64,000 nucleotides of DNA from JAJDFU01 sp964641965 (lineage in GTDB: Bacteria; Bacteroidota; Bacteroidia; Chitinophagales; Saprospiraceae), in NCBI GenBank assembly GCA_964641965.1, contig CAZXLD010000012.1, positions 1 through 64,000 on the forward strand. The letters run 5' to 3'. Under the pieces are notes generated by a model that had not been told where the DNA came from, did not search any database, and saw only the letters and a program-made list of their open reading frames with translations. A program made the position numbers and the translations under genes. Every line of letters begins with the position of its first letter. Position 1 is the first letter of the stretch. Below, in pieces: positions 33,169 through 42,351 of the stretch.

Positions 33169-35052
33169 TCACATTCCTCCATTCTTTTTCTGCCGTTTGG
33201 CTTCTCGTTCAGCTTTTCGCTTTTTTCTGGCAGCTTGTTTTTGCTCTTTACGGTCGACTTTTTCAGCCTGATGTTGTGCTTTGGCAGCAGATTTTTGAGT
33301 ATCCTCCTTCGTAAGATTTTCAGCCTGGTGCATCTTTTTCTCTAAATTCTTGGACGCTAATCCTACTGAAGACATGATACCCGAAAGCATAGACTGTATC
33401 AAGCCGTGAATAACGTCTCGATTGTACTCTTTTTCATAGTAAACGACTGCGGTTTTGTACTTTTTTTGGTCTTTGGACCGATTTTTGGGAACTAACATAT
33501 TCCCAATTCCGGCAAAGAATCCAGTATGGGGATGCCCTTCCAGGAATTGTTCGAAGTCCTGCAGCTTTTGAACCTTCAAATTCCGGTATTCAAGATCCAT
33601 TTGCCCAACGTTGGCCTTGTTGTTCCCTTCGTATTCAAAAGTCATTTCTTCCACATAGCCACTTTTGAATTCGATGAAAAATTGGCTCCCCAAAAAGTTA
33701 TTGATAGCTCGTATATCCATTGGACCCGCGCTTGCCCGAGCCGTATAATGATCCTCAGCAGAGGGTAAGTCAAATTTAAAATCTACACTAACCGGCCCTG
33801 CCTGCATAATATTACCTTCAGCATACACCTCCATAATGGGATTTTTCGCCAAGGCTTCCTCCATATTTGTCAAATTGGTGATGATCAAATATAAATCCAT
33901 AAGGTCGATATACCCTGGTGCAATGGCTTTGGCAGCTTGCATTTCTACATGTAGATTTGCGTGAACGACTTCAAGGGTATCAATTTCCAGGTCGAGAGGT
34001 ACTGATCGGATGAGTTCAGCAGGTAGCGCTTTGTGGGCTGGGTTTATCTTTTTTTCAGCTTTGTCCTTAAACATATTTAACCAAAGGTTGCCTACTGTGA
34101 TTCGGTCAATGAGCAAAGCGGTATCAGCGATCATTCGATCGTAATGGACACCTTTCAGATCTAGATCTTGTATTTGAATATCCATCCAGGCGGCCCGGAA
34201 CCCCTTGAATCGATTAATTCGGTAGGGGTCAATAATATGCCCGTAATGCATGCTATCCATGTGGAAGGAGTCCGGCGAAACAAACAGGTTAAAGAGTTCT
34301 AGTTCAGCTGTATTCTTAGCTACCAGCGTAGAGGCACTGTCTACAGCAATAGACAGATCTTCAGCCGAAAACGGCGCATCCTGGTCGGAATGCACATCCT
34401 GCAGATGAAGCGAAAGCCCACGGATTTCTTGAATTGGTTTTGGCTTCCGCCCATCAAAAAGAAGGAAATCCGCTTCAGCAATCAATAGATCCTCTACAAT
34501 TAGTGTAGGCATAAATACAGAACCCGATTCCTGAAACTCTTGATAAGCCAAAGTATCTGCTAAAATGCTATCCGCTTGTATGCGATCTGTTTCGATGGAT
34601 TGACTTTCGGGTTGAGCAGCAGCCTCAGAGGCTTCTGGATCATAGGATCTGTTCTTTATTAATTCCACATAAGGGTTCACGAGCTTAAACTCACTTACCT
34701 TAATTGTATTATAAAAAACGAACCTGAACAGATTGAAGTAATTGACATCTAGAGATTTATAATCCACATAGACATCAAACTTATCCAAAAGAGAAATGCC
34801 AGAATAGGATTGAACAGAAGTATCGCGTTCGAGTTGAAGGCTTCCAAGGTGTACAGATAAAGACCATAAGTCAAAGTCCAGGCTATCCAAGGTGAGTGTG
34901 TAACGGCTGTTGGTCTCTACTTCCACCCGGTTCTTTAAAAAAGTTAATAATCGTTTGGGCCCAAATTGTTGGAAAAGGACCAATCCAACGAAAATGACTC
35001 CAATTAAAAGGATGGATATCAGAGTAATTATTTTAGCGGTTTTTTTTCTCAT
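33169..35052 (-). CDS. AsmA-like membrane-anchored protein of unknown function
   Basis: A 627-residue protein with one N-terminal membrane helix (ITLISILLIGVIFVGLVLF), then a large beta-rich periplasmic part with AsmA/DUF748-like character (TLTLDSLDFDLWSLSVHLGSL; LLIDRITVGNLWLNMF). The last 70 residues are highly charged and Lys/Arg/Ala-rich (QAARKKRKAEREAKRQKKNG), possibly helical. AsmA-like proteins bridge the periplasm for lipid movement; that role here is inference. It lies upstream of the ChaA-like gene on the same strand, separated by 104 bases. Confidence 0.6.
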   Translation of the reverse strand: MRKKTAKIITLISILLIGVIFVGLVLFQQFGPKRLLTFLKNRVEVETNSRYTLTLDSLDFDLWSLSVHLGSLQLERDTSVQSYSGISLLDKFDVYVDYKSLDVNYFNLFRFVFYNTIKVSEFKLVNPYVELIKNRSYDPEASEAAAQPESQSIETDRIQADSILADTLAYQEFQESGSVFMPTLIVEDLLIAEADFLLFDGRKPKPIQEIRGLSLHLQDVHSDQDAPFSAEDLSIAVDSASTLVAKNTAELELFNLFVSPDSFHMDSMHYGHIIDPYRINRFKGFRAAWMDIQIQDLDLKGVHYDRMIADTALLIDRITVGNLWLNMFKDKAEKKINPAHKALPAELIRSVPLDLEIDTLEVVHANLHVEMQAAKAIAPGYIDLMDLYLIITNLTNMEEALAKNPIMEVYAEGNIMQAGPVSVDFKFDLPSAEDHYTARASAGPMDIRAINNFLGSQFFIEFKSGYVEEMTFEYEGNNKANVGQMDLEYRNLKVQKLQDFEQFLEGHPHTGFFAGIGNMLVPKNRSKDQKKYKTAVVYYEKEYNRDVIHGLIQSMLSGIMSSVGLASKNLEKKMHQAENLTKEDTQKSAAKAQHQAEKVDRKEQKQAARKKRKAEREAKRQKKNGGM

Positions 35053-35188
35053 ACGGACAGGAAATTTGGAGTATCCAATTAAAGGTATTGATTTTCAAGA
35101 TATGGCCTATCTGAAACCTCCTTTCGACTGTCGTATAAACAGTTGCTGAATCCAATAAATAGATGTAGACTGAAGCCTGATCCACGTG

Positions 35189-35251
35189 TTATACCATTTT
35201 TAATTAAAAGTGGCCTGTGCTCTAAAGACAACAATTCTTTAAATGGTATAA
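35189..35251. repeat. inverted repeat in the 357-base divergent gap
   Basis: TTATACCATTT (35189-35199) and AAATGGTATAA (35241-35251) are perfect 11-base arms 41 bases apart. Inside, CCATTTTTAATTAAAAGTGG (35194-35213) is a near-palindrome. The gap 35053-35409 separates the AsmA-like gene (minus) from the AI-2E transporter gene (plus). It contains a 77-codon frame that I do not trust, and a weak minus-strand -7 element (TACCTTTA, 35087-35080). The arms could be an operator pair or the remnant of a small mobile repeat. Confidence 0.5.
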
Positions 35252-35409
35252 TGTCTTGGATGCTGACATCCGAAGGATCGTCAGTACTGACCAAGTTTGG
35301 CTGTTTTCTCATTTTTTAAATAGGTCATTTTAAACTTGCGTCCGTATTAAACTGGCATGAAATCAGATAAGTGCCTATCAAACCCTCATTGAAACAGACT
35401 TGAAGATCC

Positions 35410-36510
35410 ATGAAACCTCAACTTATCGCAGCTTGGTGCATTATAATGGCCTTTATTCTGGTTGTTTTGATTGCTGGAAAATATTTGCTCCGGCCTTTGG
35501 CCGTTGCCATTGTAATGACCTTTCTAATTAATACCCTCGCCAATTTTTTTGGGCGGTTGGGGTATGGCCAGATTAGATTTCCCCGCTGGTTGGCCTTTGT
35601 TGCTGCTTTTATAACGATTCTCGGTTTTGTAGCGCTATCGATCGAAATTATGATCGGTACAGTCAATAATATGATCACTTCAGCTTCGGATTACCAGATC
35701 AAGTTAGAAGCACTTGCTGAAGAACTATTGGTCTGGGTAGGACTTGATCCCCTTACGCAATCGGATAATCTATTTGGTGACTACAACATAAAACCCCTAA
35801 TTGCCAATCTAGCTTCAGGCCTTTCCGCTTTCGCAGGTAAATTGATTCTGGTCATTGTGTATGTCATATTCCTGTTGCTCGAACAGGAATTTTTCAGAAA
35901 AAAATTCAATGCTTTTTTTGAGAACAACGATGACTACTTACGTGCTGCAGCCACACTTCGCCGTATTGCCGAATCCGTTCGGACCTATTTAAGTGTAAAA
36001 GCGTTTACCAGTTTATTGACAGCCTTGCTTTGTTATACGGCGCTGCTGTTTATCGGTTTAAAACATGCTGCCCTTTGGGCTTTTATCATCTTCCTGTTCA
36101 ACTTCATTCCCAATATTGGTTCCTGGGTGGCGACGGCACTTCCCGTCCTATTTGCTATGGTACAGTTTGATAATACCGGCATGATTTTGACCACTTTGAT
36201 CGTGGTGGGCACCATTCAATTGATTGTAGGGAACTATATCGACCCGAGGATGATGGGATATTCCCTGAATATTAGTCCGATAGTCGTTTTGTTTTCCTTG
36301 GTATTCTGGGGAGCTATTTGGGGGGTATTGGGCATGGTACTCAGCGTCCCGATTACGGTTGCCCTGTTGATCATATTCGCTCAGTTTCCGGAAACCAGAA
36401 AAATTGCCATGTTTCTTTCGCGGTCTGGTAATTTAACCAGCCTAAATTTGCCTGATCAAAAGGGTTTACAGGTTAGTCCGGAAAGGCAAGTTTCTCCCTT
36501 TGACAAATAG
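35410..36510 (+). CDS. AI-2E family transporter (membrane exporter)
   Basis: A 366-residue membrane protein of the AI-2E/PerM family: a first helix pair (IAAWCIIMAFILVVLIAGKYL), a soluble middle part (about residues 95-180), then helices with the family motif LFNFIPNIGSWVATALPVLFA and the closing NYIDPRMMGYSLNISPIVVL. The family covers signalling-molecule and Na+/H+-type exporters, so the name does not prove AI-2 transport. It ends 6 bases before the convergent nhaA stop. Confidence 0.9.
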   Translation: MKPQLIAAWCIIMAFILVVLIAGKYLLRPLAVAIVMTFLINTLANFFGRLGYGQIRFPRWLAFVAAFITILGFVALSIEIMIGTVNNMITSASDYQIKLEALAEELLVWVGLDPLTQSDNLFGDYNIKPLIANLASGLSAFAGKLILVIVYVIFLLLEQEFFRKKFNAFFENNDDYLRAAATLRRIAESVRTYLSVKAFTSLLTALLCYTALLFIGLKHAALWAFIIFLFNFIPNIGSWVATALPVLFAMVQFDNTGMILTTLIVVGTIQLIVGNYIDPRMMGYSLNISPIVVLFSLVFWGAIWGVLGMVLSVPITVALLIIFAQFPETRKIAMFLSRSGNLTSLNLPDQKGLQVSPERQVSPFDK

Positions 36511-36516
36511 CAATTC

Positions 36517-37884
36517 TTATTCATTAGCCCCTTCGGTTTTTGGTAGAGTCGCATGCAGTAAGAAGTAACCCGCCAGCCCGGCCACCAAAGATGCCAGCAG
36601 AATTCCCAACTTTGCCTGACTCAACAATACCTCCTCCTCCAATGCCAAGGTGGCGATAAAAATAGCCATAGTGAACCCAATTCCTCCCAACAAGCCAAGC
36701 CCGATCATATGAATCCAACGGGCTCCTGAAGGTAAATCTGCCATTCCTGTTCCAACTGCCAGCCAGGAAAAGGAGAAAATCCCAATCACTTTCCCAAGAA
36801 CCAAGGCTAGAGCGATGTGAAGGGTCAAGGGTGCAGTAAATGCATTAAAACCGCCATTGAGGGCCACGCCGGCATTGGCAAATGCAAAGAGGGGCAGCAC
36901 AAAAAAGGCTACAAAATTTTCCAAAGAATATTCCAATCGTTGAACCGGTGGGACAACTCGCTTTACTTCCGTGCGATAATCATATAAAAGTTCTACCTGT
37001 TTATGCTTTAAAAATCGCCCCTCGCGCTCTTGCTCTTCCTGCATTAATTTTTCTCGCCGACGCTTGGCTCGTTCGGCAAAATACTTAAGCCGTACCCGAT
37101 TATTGCTCGGAATGGTTAGTGCGATCAAAACACCAGCAATAGTGGGATGTATACCCGATTCCAATAAAAAGGCCCAGGCAACGATTCCGAACGTTAGGTA
37201 GGGCCAAAGTCGCTTAATGCTGAGTACCCAGTTAAAAATGCCCAGTATGCCAAGTAGAATTAGAAAAACCGTAAGCGAACTCCAGTCGATCTCTTTGGTA
37301 TAAAATAGAGCAATGACGAGTACGGCCCCAATATCATCTACAATGGCAAATGCAGACAGGAAAACTTTCATACCTAATGGGACCCGGCTACCCAATAGGG
37401 TTAAAATACCAATGGAAAAGGCAATATCTGTTGCCATGGGGACACCCCAGGCCTCCACACCTGCCTGACCTCGCTGCAAAAACAGGAATAGTCCAACTGG
37501 AACAACCATACCACCTATAGCAGCCATGAAAGGCATAGCAGCTTTGCGAAAGGTAGATAGCTCACCTTCCAATACTTCCCTTTTAATCTCTAAACCGATC
37601 AAGAGGAAGAAGATAGCCATCAGGCCGTCATTGACCACATGGATTAAAGTATCCGATAGCCCCTCCTGTCCAATACGGATGACCACCAACGTGTCCAAAA
37701 ATTCAAAATAGGACGAAGCAAACGGGCTGTTAGCCAGGATAAGTGCCAGAAACGCACTCAGTACCAATAGTATACCTCCCGCAGCATCCATTTCCAGAAA
37801 CCGTTGTAAAGGGGAAAAAGAATTGAAATCCGATTCTGAAAAGGTGGACTCTGTTTGGGAAATATCCGTCTGACTATGGGCCAT
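36517..37884 (-). CDS. nhaA: Na+/H+ antiporter NhaA
   Basis: A 455-residue inner membrane antiporter exporting sodium in exchange for protons. The ion-site residues are present: D153 in MATDIAFSIG, and the pair D183-D184 in FAIVDDIGAVLV. The start of the fold (FLEMDAAGGILLVLSAFLALILANSP) is typical. A charged insertion of about 50 residues (around 275-325, KRRREKLMQEEQEREG) lies between helices in the middle of the protein, longer than in E. coli NhaA. With the NhaP-like and ChaA-like genes it suggests a saline habitat. Confidence 0.95.
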   Translation of the reverse strand: MAHSQTDISQTESTFSESDFNSFSPLQRFLEMDAAGGILLVLSAFLALILANSPFASSYFEFLDTLVVIRIGQEGLSDTLIHVVNDGLMAIFFLLIGLEIKREVLEGELSTFRKAAMPFMAAIGGMVVPVGLFLFLQRGQAGVEAWGVPMATDIAFSIGILTLLGSRVPLGMKVFLSAFAIVDDIGAVLVIALFYTKEIDWSSLTVFLILLGILGIFNWVLSIKRLWPYLTFGIVAWAFLLESGIHPTIAGVLIALTIPSNNRVRLKYFAERAKRRREKLMQEEQEREGRFLKHKQVELLYDYRTEVKRVVPPVQRLEYSLENFVAFFVLPLFAFANAGVALNGGFNAFTAPLTLHIALALVLGKVIGIFSFSWLAVGTGMADLPSGARWIHMIGLGLLGGIGFTMAIFIATLALEEEVLLSQAKLGILLASLVAGLAGYFLLHATLPKTEGANE

Positions 37885-37971
37885 GTATAATTGATCTATT
37901 TGTTGAGATGCTCAATTTAGTCGATATCATATATCGACATATTGTTGAAATTGCCTGCTTCTGTTAATTGT

Positions 37972-38796
37972 TCAGCTTGTATCTGCTGGAAATTGAAGTG
38001 GATCTGGATAAAGAAAGGTAAAGGAAAGCTCATCCTTTAATTTTTGATTTGAAACCAGTTTATGGGATGTTTTCAAGTTATCTTTGAATATTGGCGGAGG
38101 CAATCCCAGGCGAATTGCTGATTCCGAGTATACTTCTTTTTTGGTGGGATGTTGATCTGCACATACATTAAAAACGGTTCCCCAAGCAGCCCGGCGAATG
38201 ATCAGTAGAATAGCCCGAATTACATCCAGTTGATGTACCAGATTTACCGGATTAGCCCCTCCGAGAATATGTTTCCGGTTAGCCAAAAAACGTCCTGGTT
38301 GTCGCCCGGGGCCCACTAAGCCCGCTAACCGAAGGATAGTAAGCTTAGTAGCTGCATGCGCTGTCCAGAACTGCTCAGCCTTTAAGAGCGCTTCGGCAGT
38401 CTTTCGATTTGGTTTGGGAATATCCTCCTCTGTAACTACCTTTTCTGAACTGCCATATACACCTGTGCTACTCAGAAAAACAATCCCATTCAGTTGGTCG
38501 ATCCGAAGTAGATTAAGAATAGTATGCATTTGCTCCAAGTAAGGTGAAGCAGGGTTTTCCAGGCGCCGGTTTGGCGGGAAGGTGAGCACCAATACATCTG
38601 GCCGGACCAGCTCCGGATCTGGGTTTAGGGAAGGGTATAAGCAAGCATGAATTCCCGTTTGTTCAAGTACTTTCAAACGTTCAGACCTGGTAGAGGTGCC
38701 TCGCACTGTATAACCTTCATTAAGAAGCGCTTTTGCCAAGGGAAGCCCTATCCATCCGCAACCAATTATGGAAACCCTTTTATCATTTCCGGACAT
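37972..38796 (-). CDS. NAD(P)-binding SDR/epimerase-like protein (YeeZ-type)
   Basis: A 274-residue Rossmann protein: KRVSIIGCGWIGLPLAKALL gives the dinucleotide motif, FLSSTGVYGSSE carries the SDR tyrosine, and RLAGLVGPGRQPGRFL follows, a layout of extended SDR enzymes related to E. coli YeeZ. The substrate is unknown. An upstream TTG at 38802 is possible; the ATG at 38796 is chosen. It is divergent from the Rof-like gene with only 41 bases between the starts. Confidence 0.82.
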   Translation of the reverse strand: MSGNDKRVSIIGCGWIGLPLAKALLNEGYTVRGTSTRSERLKVLEQTGIHACLYPSLNPDPELVRPDVLVLTFPPNRRLENPASPYLEQMHTILNLLRIDQLNGIVFLSSTGVYGSSEKVVTEEDIPKPNRKTAEALLKAEQFWTAHAATKLTILRLAGLVGPGRQPGRFLANRKHILGGANPVNLVHQLDVIRAILLIIRRAAWGTVFNVCADQHPTKKEVYSESAIRLGLPPPIFKDNLKTSHKLVSNQKLKDELSFTFLYPDPLQFPADTS

Positions 38797-38837
38797 AAAC
38801 AAGTCAACTGCCTACGCCCCTTGGTTGTTTTACCTTC

Positions 38838-39086
38838 ATGAAAAAGTATACCCCTATTTCATGTGATTTATACGATCAGCTCGAAATCGCAGCCATGCGG
38901 AATTCCGTTTGTAAGCTTGAAATTGGCTCTCAGGCAGAAGTTCGAAAGACCATTGAAGCTCGAATTGAAGACCTGTTTGTGCGTGAAAAGGTGGAATATG
39001 CCAAACTAAGCACCGGAGCAACTATTCGACTAGACGAATTGGTCCGAATGAATGGAATTCCTTTTGGTGCAAGTTGTGATTTGTAA
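38838..39086 (+). CDS. Rho-binding antiterminator (Rof-like)
   Basis: An 82-residue protein that aligns well with E. coli Rof/YaeO: YTPISCDLYDQLEIAAMR matches YQPINCDDYDNLELACQ at the N-terminus, and VREKVEYAKL plus IRLDELVRMN match the later beta strands of this Sm-like fold. Rof binds Rho and blocks its RNA entry, reducing Rho-dependent termination. Assignment is by my reading of the sequence, not a search. It stands alone, 41 bases from the divergent SDR gene, and converges on the beta-helix lipoprotein gene with 8 bases between. Confidence 0.75.
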   Translation: MKKYTPISCDLYDQLEIAAMRNSVCKLEIGSQAEVRKTIEARIEDLFVREKVEYAKLSTGATIRLDELVRMNGIPFGASCDL

Positions 39087-39094
39087 GCTGATTG

Positions 39095-40600
39095 TTACTG
39101 GTCTGCATACTCATAAGCACCTGCATCGGGTTCCGAAGGGTCTCTGGGGTTGTTAATTATATCAATTGGAATGGAAGGAATGGGAATAGCCCTCCCAATG
39201 GCCAATGACATACTATCAAGGCGATAATCATCTTCATTCACATCCACAAACAACGGATCAAAGAATTCCAATTGCGTACAAGGAGAGCAGATCGTTTCGA
39301 AAAAATCGCTGTAAAGACTATCCTGGATTTCCAATAAGTCATCGACTCGAACCAATGCATTGGTTATACCTACCTGAAAGGCATTCGGGTCCTCTCGGTT
39401 AAACAAATCCAGTAATTGGATTTGGTCCCGCCTGGATCCGGTAAGGATAGAATTTTCAATGGATACGTTCAAAGGAAAGAAACCAACTTCTTCACAGACT
39501 AGTGGATCGTCGAAACAGGTAAAATTGGCCATGGAAATAGCAGCAGCATCTACACCAAAAGTAGCCACTGTACAATAGCGGAAGTTGTAAGATCCTCCAT
39601 GAACCAATTGGATAGAAGATCCACCATTGCTGTGAAACACCGAATTCACGGCTTCTACCTCACTATGGATGCCTACCAATCCACTTCCCGCAGTATAGGC
39701 AATCTCCACGTTTTCGAGGGATAGCTCCGCTGCTGAGTCTACATATACCCCAACAATGGAGTTTCTTATCTCTGCATATCGAATCGTATTCCCCCGGCTT
39801 TCGGGAGCAAAAATCACTCCGGTCCATTGTCCGGGATCATCCTGAAAAACGGATTCCAGCCGATCAGTTTGCAGCACCACAGGTTCTTCAACCGTACCCT
39901 CGATTTGAAGCCGACCGTCTTTTTGGATAAATAACCAACCGTCATTGAAGGTTACGTTTTGGCTATCCACTTCAGCCCTGGCAAGTCCCCCATGAAAATA
40001 TACTTGTTTCCCAGCCGGAATATTCAGTGTACAACTGTCTACCAAGAGTTGGCCAAAGATCACATAAGGCCTCGGATCATCGAAGCTGAAGGTTCCCAGA
40101 TCACAAGTAAGCAGGGAGGCCCTGCCACCTTCTTGCCCGGTTAGATAAACTGCATTTTGTCCCCAGGCCTCAATAACCACCTTTTGTTGGGTTTCTCCGG
40201 ATTGGAAAACCAGATTTTCTTCGATTACAAACGGACTTGCTGAGATGGGAAGATCTGGATCGATGGTTGCCTCCACAAAAACATAAATACTATCTTCTCC
40301 AAACACTTCGATATCGGCTTGATTATCTCCTGGAACGCCGTCTACATTAATGCGAAAAAAAGAACTGGACCCGTTCTCTAAAAAGATATTGGAGATTCGT
40401 ACCGGCTGGTTAGAGCGGTTTCGCACCCGAAAAAATCGGGTTATGGTACCTCGCTCTGTAAAAACGGTATCAAACCGAATGGTATCTAAAGAAAACTCCA
40501 ACTGGACGGCATCCCCTGTGATAAAATCCGGTTCTCGCAAACAACTTGCCCACCCCAGCAACAGACAAATCAGGAAAAGAAATAAGTAGAAGGACTTCAT
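39095..40600 (-). CDS. right-handed beta-helix lipoprotein (choice-of-anchor Q type)
   Basis: A 501-residue lipoprotein (signal SFYLFLFLICLLLGWASC, lipid cysteine near residue 20). Residues about 30-140 are Ig/FN-like (FFRVRNRSNQPVRISNIFLENG). About 150-460 are repetitive short beta turns (GVIFAPESRGNTIRYAEIRN, NVEIAYTAGSGLVGIHSEVE), a parallel beta-helix. The last residues, DPSEPDAGAYEY, are the signature end of choice-of-anchor Q proteins. It is surface or periplasmic; function unknown. The ATG at 40600 is chosen over the frame start at 40648. Confidence 0.82.
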   Translation of the reverse strand: MKSFYLFLFLICLLLGWASCLREPDFITGDAVQLEFSLDTIRFDTVFTERGTITRFFRVRNRSNQPVRISNIFLENGSSSFFRINVDGVPGDNQADIEVFGEDSIYVFVEATIDPDLPISASPFVIEENLVFQSGETQQKVVIEAWGQNAVYLTGQEGGRASLLTCDLGTFSFDDPRPYVIFGQLLVDSCTLNIPAGKQVYFHGGLARAEVDSQNVTFNDGWLFIQKDGRLQIEGTVEEPVVLQTDRLESVFQDDPGQWTGVIFAPESRGNTIRYAEIRNSIVGVYVDSAAELSLENVEIAYTAGSGLVGIHSEVEAVNSVFHSNGGSSIQLVHGGSYNFRYCTVATFGVDAAAISMANFTCFDDPLVCEEVGFFPLNVSIENSILTGSRRDQIQLLDLFNREDPNAFQVGITNALVRVDDLLEIQDSLYSDFFETICSPCTQLEFFDPLFVDVNEDDYRLDSMSLAIGRAIPIPSIPIDIINNPRDPSEPDAGAYEYADQ

Positions 40601-40674
40601 GTGGATTACTTGGTCTTTCAAGAGAACGACGAATAGTACAAGCAACACATTTTAACTAGCACCAAACGAGCGTC

Positions 40675-40682
40675 CAAAATTA
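40675..40682 (-). promoter_or_regulatory. -7 element upstream of the beta-helix lipoprotein gene
   Basis: Minus-strand TAATTTTG is a perfect TAnnTTTG, 74 bases before the ATG at 40600. No TTG lies at the expected -33 distance. Confidence 0.4.
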
Positions 40683-40807
40683 CGATTTGTTGTGGCTTTT
40701 ACAGTCTTTCTTCCTCCAAGTAGCAGACAACTTGTGATTTCCTACTTTTACAATTCCTATTACCTAACTGCACCGTGTGCGCCATCTACTTGTAAAACAC
40801 CTTTTCG

Positions 40808-41422
40808 ATGAATCGTCTAGATCAGCAACTCTCCAATCTGGAATCCCAATTGCATACCATCCCTGATACCAGAAAGGAAGTCCTAAAAAATTTGGGAAAT
40901 TACCTTCGACAAAAAAAAGAAGCTGGAAGCCTTCCGGCTATAAATTTCATATGTACCCATAATTCAAGACGTAGCCAAATGGCGCAGCTTTGGCTTTTAG
41001 CAGCTGCTAAACATGTCAATTTTGGGAGCGTCTCAACCTTTTCCGGCGGTACAGAAGCCACGGCTTTTCATCCCAATGCAGTAGCAGCTATTCAACGAGC
41101 CGGATTTCAGTTGAAAAAAGAGTCTGAAGACCAAAATCCACATTACCAGTTAGCCTGGGACGGAGATACCCTGGAATTTTGGTCTAAGGTATTTAATGAA
41201 TCACCCAACCCAACCGCCTCGTTCGCTGCCGTTATGGTGTGTTCAGATGCGGATGAGGCTTGCCCCTTTGTTCCAGGGGCTGAACGGCGCATCTCCTTGC
41301 CTTTTGAAGATCCAAAAAGATCCGACGGTACCGGTAATGAAGAAATAGTCTACGATGAAGCCTGTTTGCTGATTGGTAAGGAAATGCTTTTTGCCGCCCG
41401 GATTGCAGTTGAGGCCAATTGA
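40808..41422 (+). CDS. thioredoxin-type arsenate reductase (LMW phosphatase fold)
   Basis: A 204-residue protein. Residues 46-60 hold the phosphatase loop FICTHNSRRSQMAQ with nucleophile C49 and R55 (C-x5-R-S). The second motif VMVCSDADEACP gives C145 and C152, the C-x6-C redox pair that matches the CSDADNNCP element of S. aureus ArsC, so electrons would come from thioredoxin. The distance from C49 to C145 is 96 residues against 72 in S. aureus ArsC, and an extra N-terminal helix of about 40 residues precedes the loop. No other ars genes are near. It could also act as a tyrosine phosphatase. Confidence 0.85.
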   Translation: MNRLDQQLSNLESQLHTIPDTRKEVLKNLGNYLRQKKEAGSLPAINFICTHNSRRSQMAQLWLLAAAKHVNFGSVSTFSGGTEATAFHPNAVAAIQRAGFQLKKESEDQNPHYQLAWDGDTLEFWSKVFNESPNPTASFAAVMVCSDADEACPFVPGAERRISLPFEDPKRSDGTGNEEIVYDEACLLIGKEMLFAARIAVEAN

Positions 41423-41488
41423 GAGAGCCAGGGTAACCAATTTTCTGCTTTTGTGCAGCCCGCGACAACCTGGTCTAGGGGTAGCCTT

Positions 41489-41496
41489 TAGCTTTG
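41489..41496 (+). promoter_or_regulatory. -7 element before the first glycosyltransferase gene
   Basis: A perfect TAGCTTTG (TAnnTTTG) ending 24 bases before the TTG start at 41521. No TTG is found at the expected -33 position. Confidence 0.45.
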
Positions 41497-41520
41497 TACT
41501 CTTGAAAATCGCGCTGATTC

Positions 41521-42219
41521 TTGAAGAACGCTATAATTGATGTCATCATCCCAGCCTACAATGAGGAATTGTCGATTGGCTTGGTCTTACGGGATATTCC
41601 AAAAGAAATCGTTCGGGAGGCGGTCGTTTGTAATAACGCCAGCACTGATGACACAGCGAGGGTAGCTCGGGAAGCCGGAGCAACCGTTGTGGAGGAAACC
41701 CGAAAAGGCTATGGCAGTGCTTGTTTGAGAGCGATGGCCTATTTGAAGGAAAAACCAGGGCCAGAACAGCCGGATATCGTTGTTTTCCTGGATGCGGACT
41801 ATTCTGATCACCCGGAAGAGCTTGCCAAATTGGTGCAGCCCATTTTAGAGGGCGATGTAGATCTGGTTATCGGTTCAAGAGCGTTGGGGAATATGGAAAG
41901 TGGGGCTATGATGCCGCAGCAAATTTTTGGCAATTGGTTGGCCACCAATTTAATTCGGTTGTTTTACGGCTATGTATTCACGGATTTAGGTCCTTTCAGA
42001 GCCATACGCTGGGAAAAATTGCTATCGATTGAGATGGAGGATCCGGACTTCGGATGGACTGTTGAAATGCAAGTTAAGGCTGCTAAGTACCGACTAACTT
42101 GCAGAGAGGTGCCTGTTAGTTACCGGAGACGCGTAGGCATATCTAAGGTATCAGGAACGATTCGAGGTACTATTTTGGCAGGTCACAAGATTTTATGGAC
42201 CATATTTAAACTCCTGTGA
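41521..42219 (+). CDS. family 2 glycosyltransferase (dolichol-phosphate mannose synthase-like)
   Basis: A 232-residue GT-A enzyme: DVIIPAYNEELSIGLVLRDI for nucleotide binding, FLDADYSDHPEEL with the DxD metal motif, and a C-terminal SYRRRVGISKVSGTIRGT. It has no clear membrane helix beyond the last residues, so it works at the inner membrane face, probably charging a polyprenyl phosphate with a sugar. The start is TTG at 41521; no ATG lies upstream of the first motif. It heads a set of three glycosyltransferase genes on this strand. Confidence 0.88.
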   Translation: MKNAIIDVIIPAYNEELSIGLVLRDIPKEIVREAVVCNNASTDDTARVAREAGATVVEETRKGYGSACLRAMAYLKEKPGPEQPDIVVFLDADYSDHPEELAKLVQPILEGDVDLVIGSRALGNMESGAMMPQQIFGNWLATNLIRLFYGYVFTDLGPFRAIRWEKLLSIEMEDPDFGWTVEMQVKAAKYRLTCREVPVSYRRRVGISKVSGTIRGTILAGHKILWTIFKLL

Positions 42220-42319
42220 AACCGGACCGATCACCGCAGGTCGCCTGTTTCAAATCCCCTTCTGCTAAGCCTTCTTTGGAGCCTATTTTTTTTTGAACCA
42301 GCCGGTAAAAGATAAATTG

Positions 42320-42327
42320 TATTTTTG
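42320..42327 (+). promoter_or_regulatory. -7 element before the second glycosyltransferase gene
   Basis: A perfect TATTTTTG 24 bases before the ATG at 42352. The nearest upstream TTG (42293-42295) is 24 bases away, longer than usual. Confidence 0.45.
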
Positions 42328-42351
42328 CCGACTTAAAAATTAAACCTGGAT

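Noticed and set aside
35079..35312. 77-codon frame on the minus strand in the gap upstream of the AsmA-like gene
   Set aside because: It covers the inverted repeat, resembles no protein that I know, and lacks a promoter or coupled neighbour; probably non-coding.
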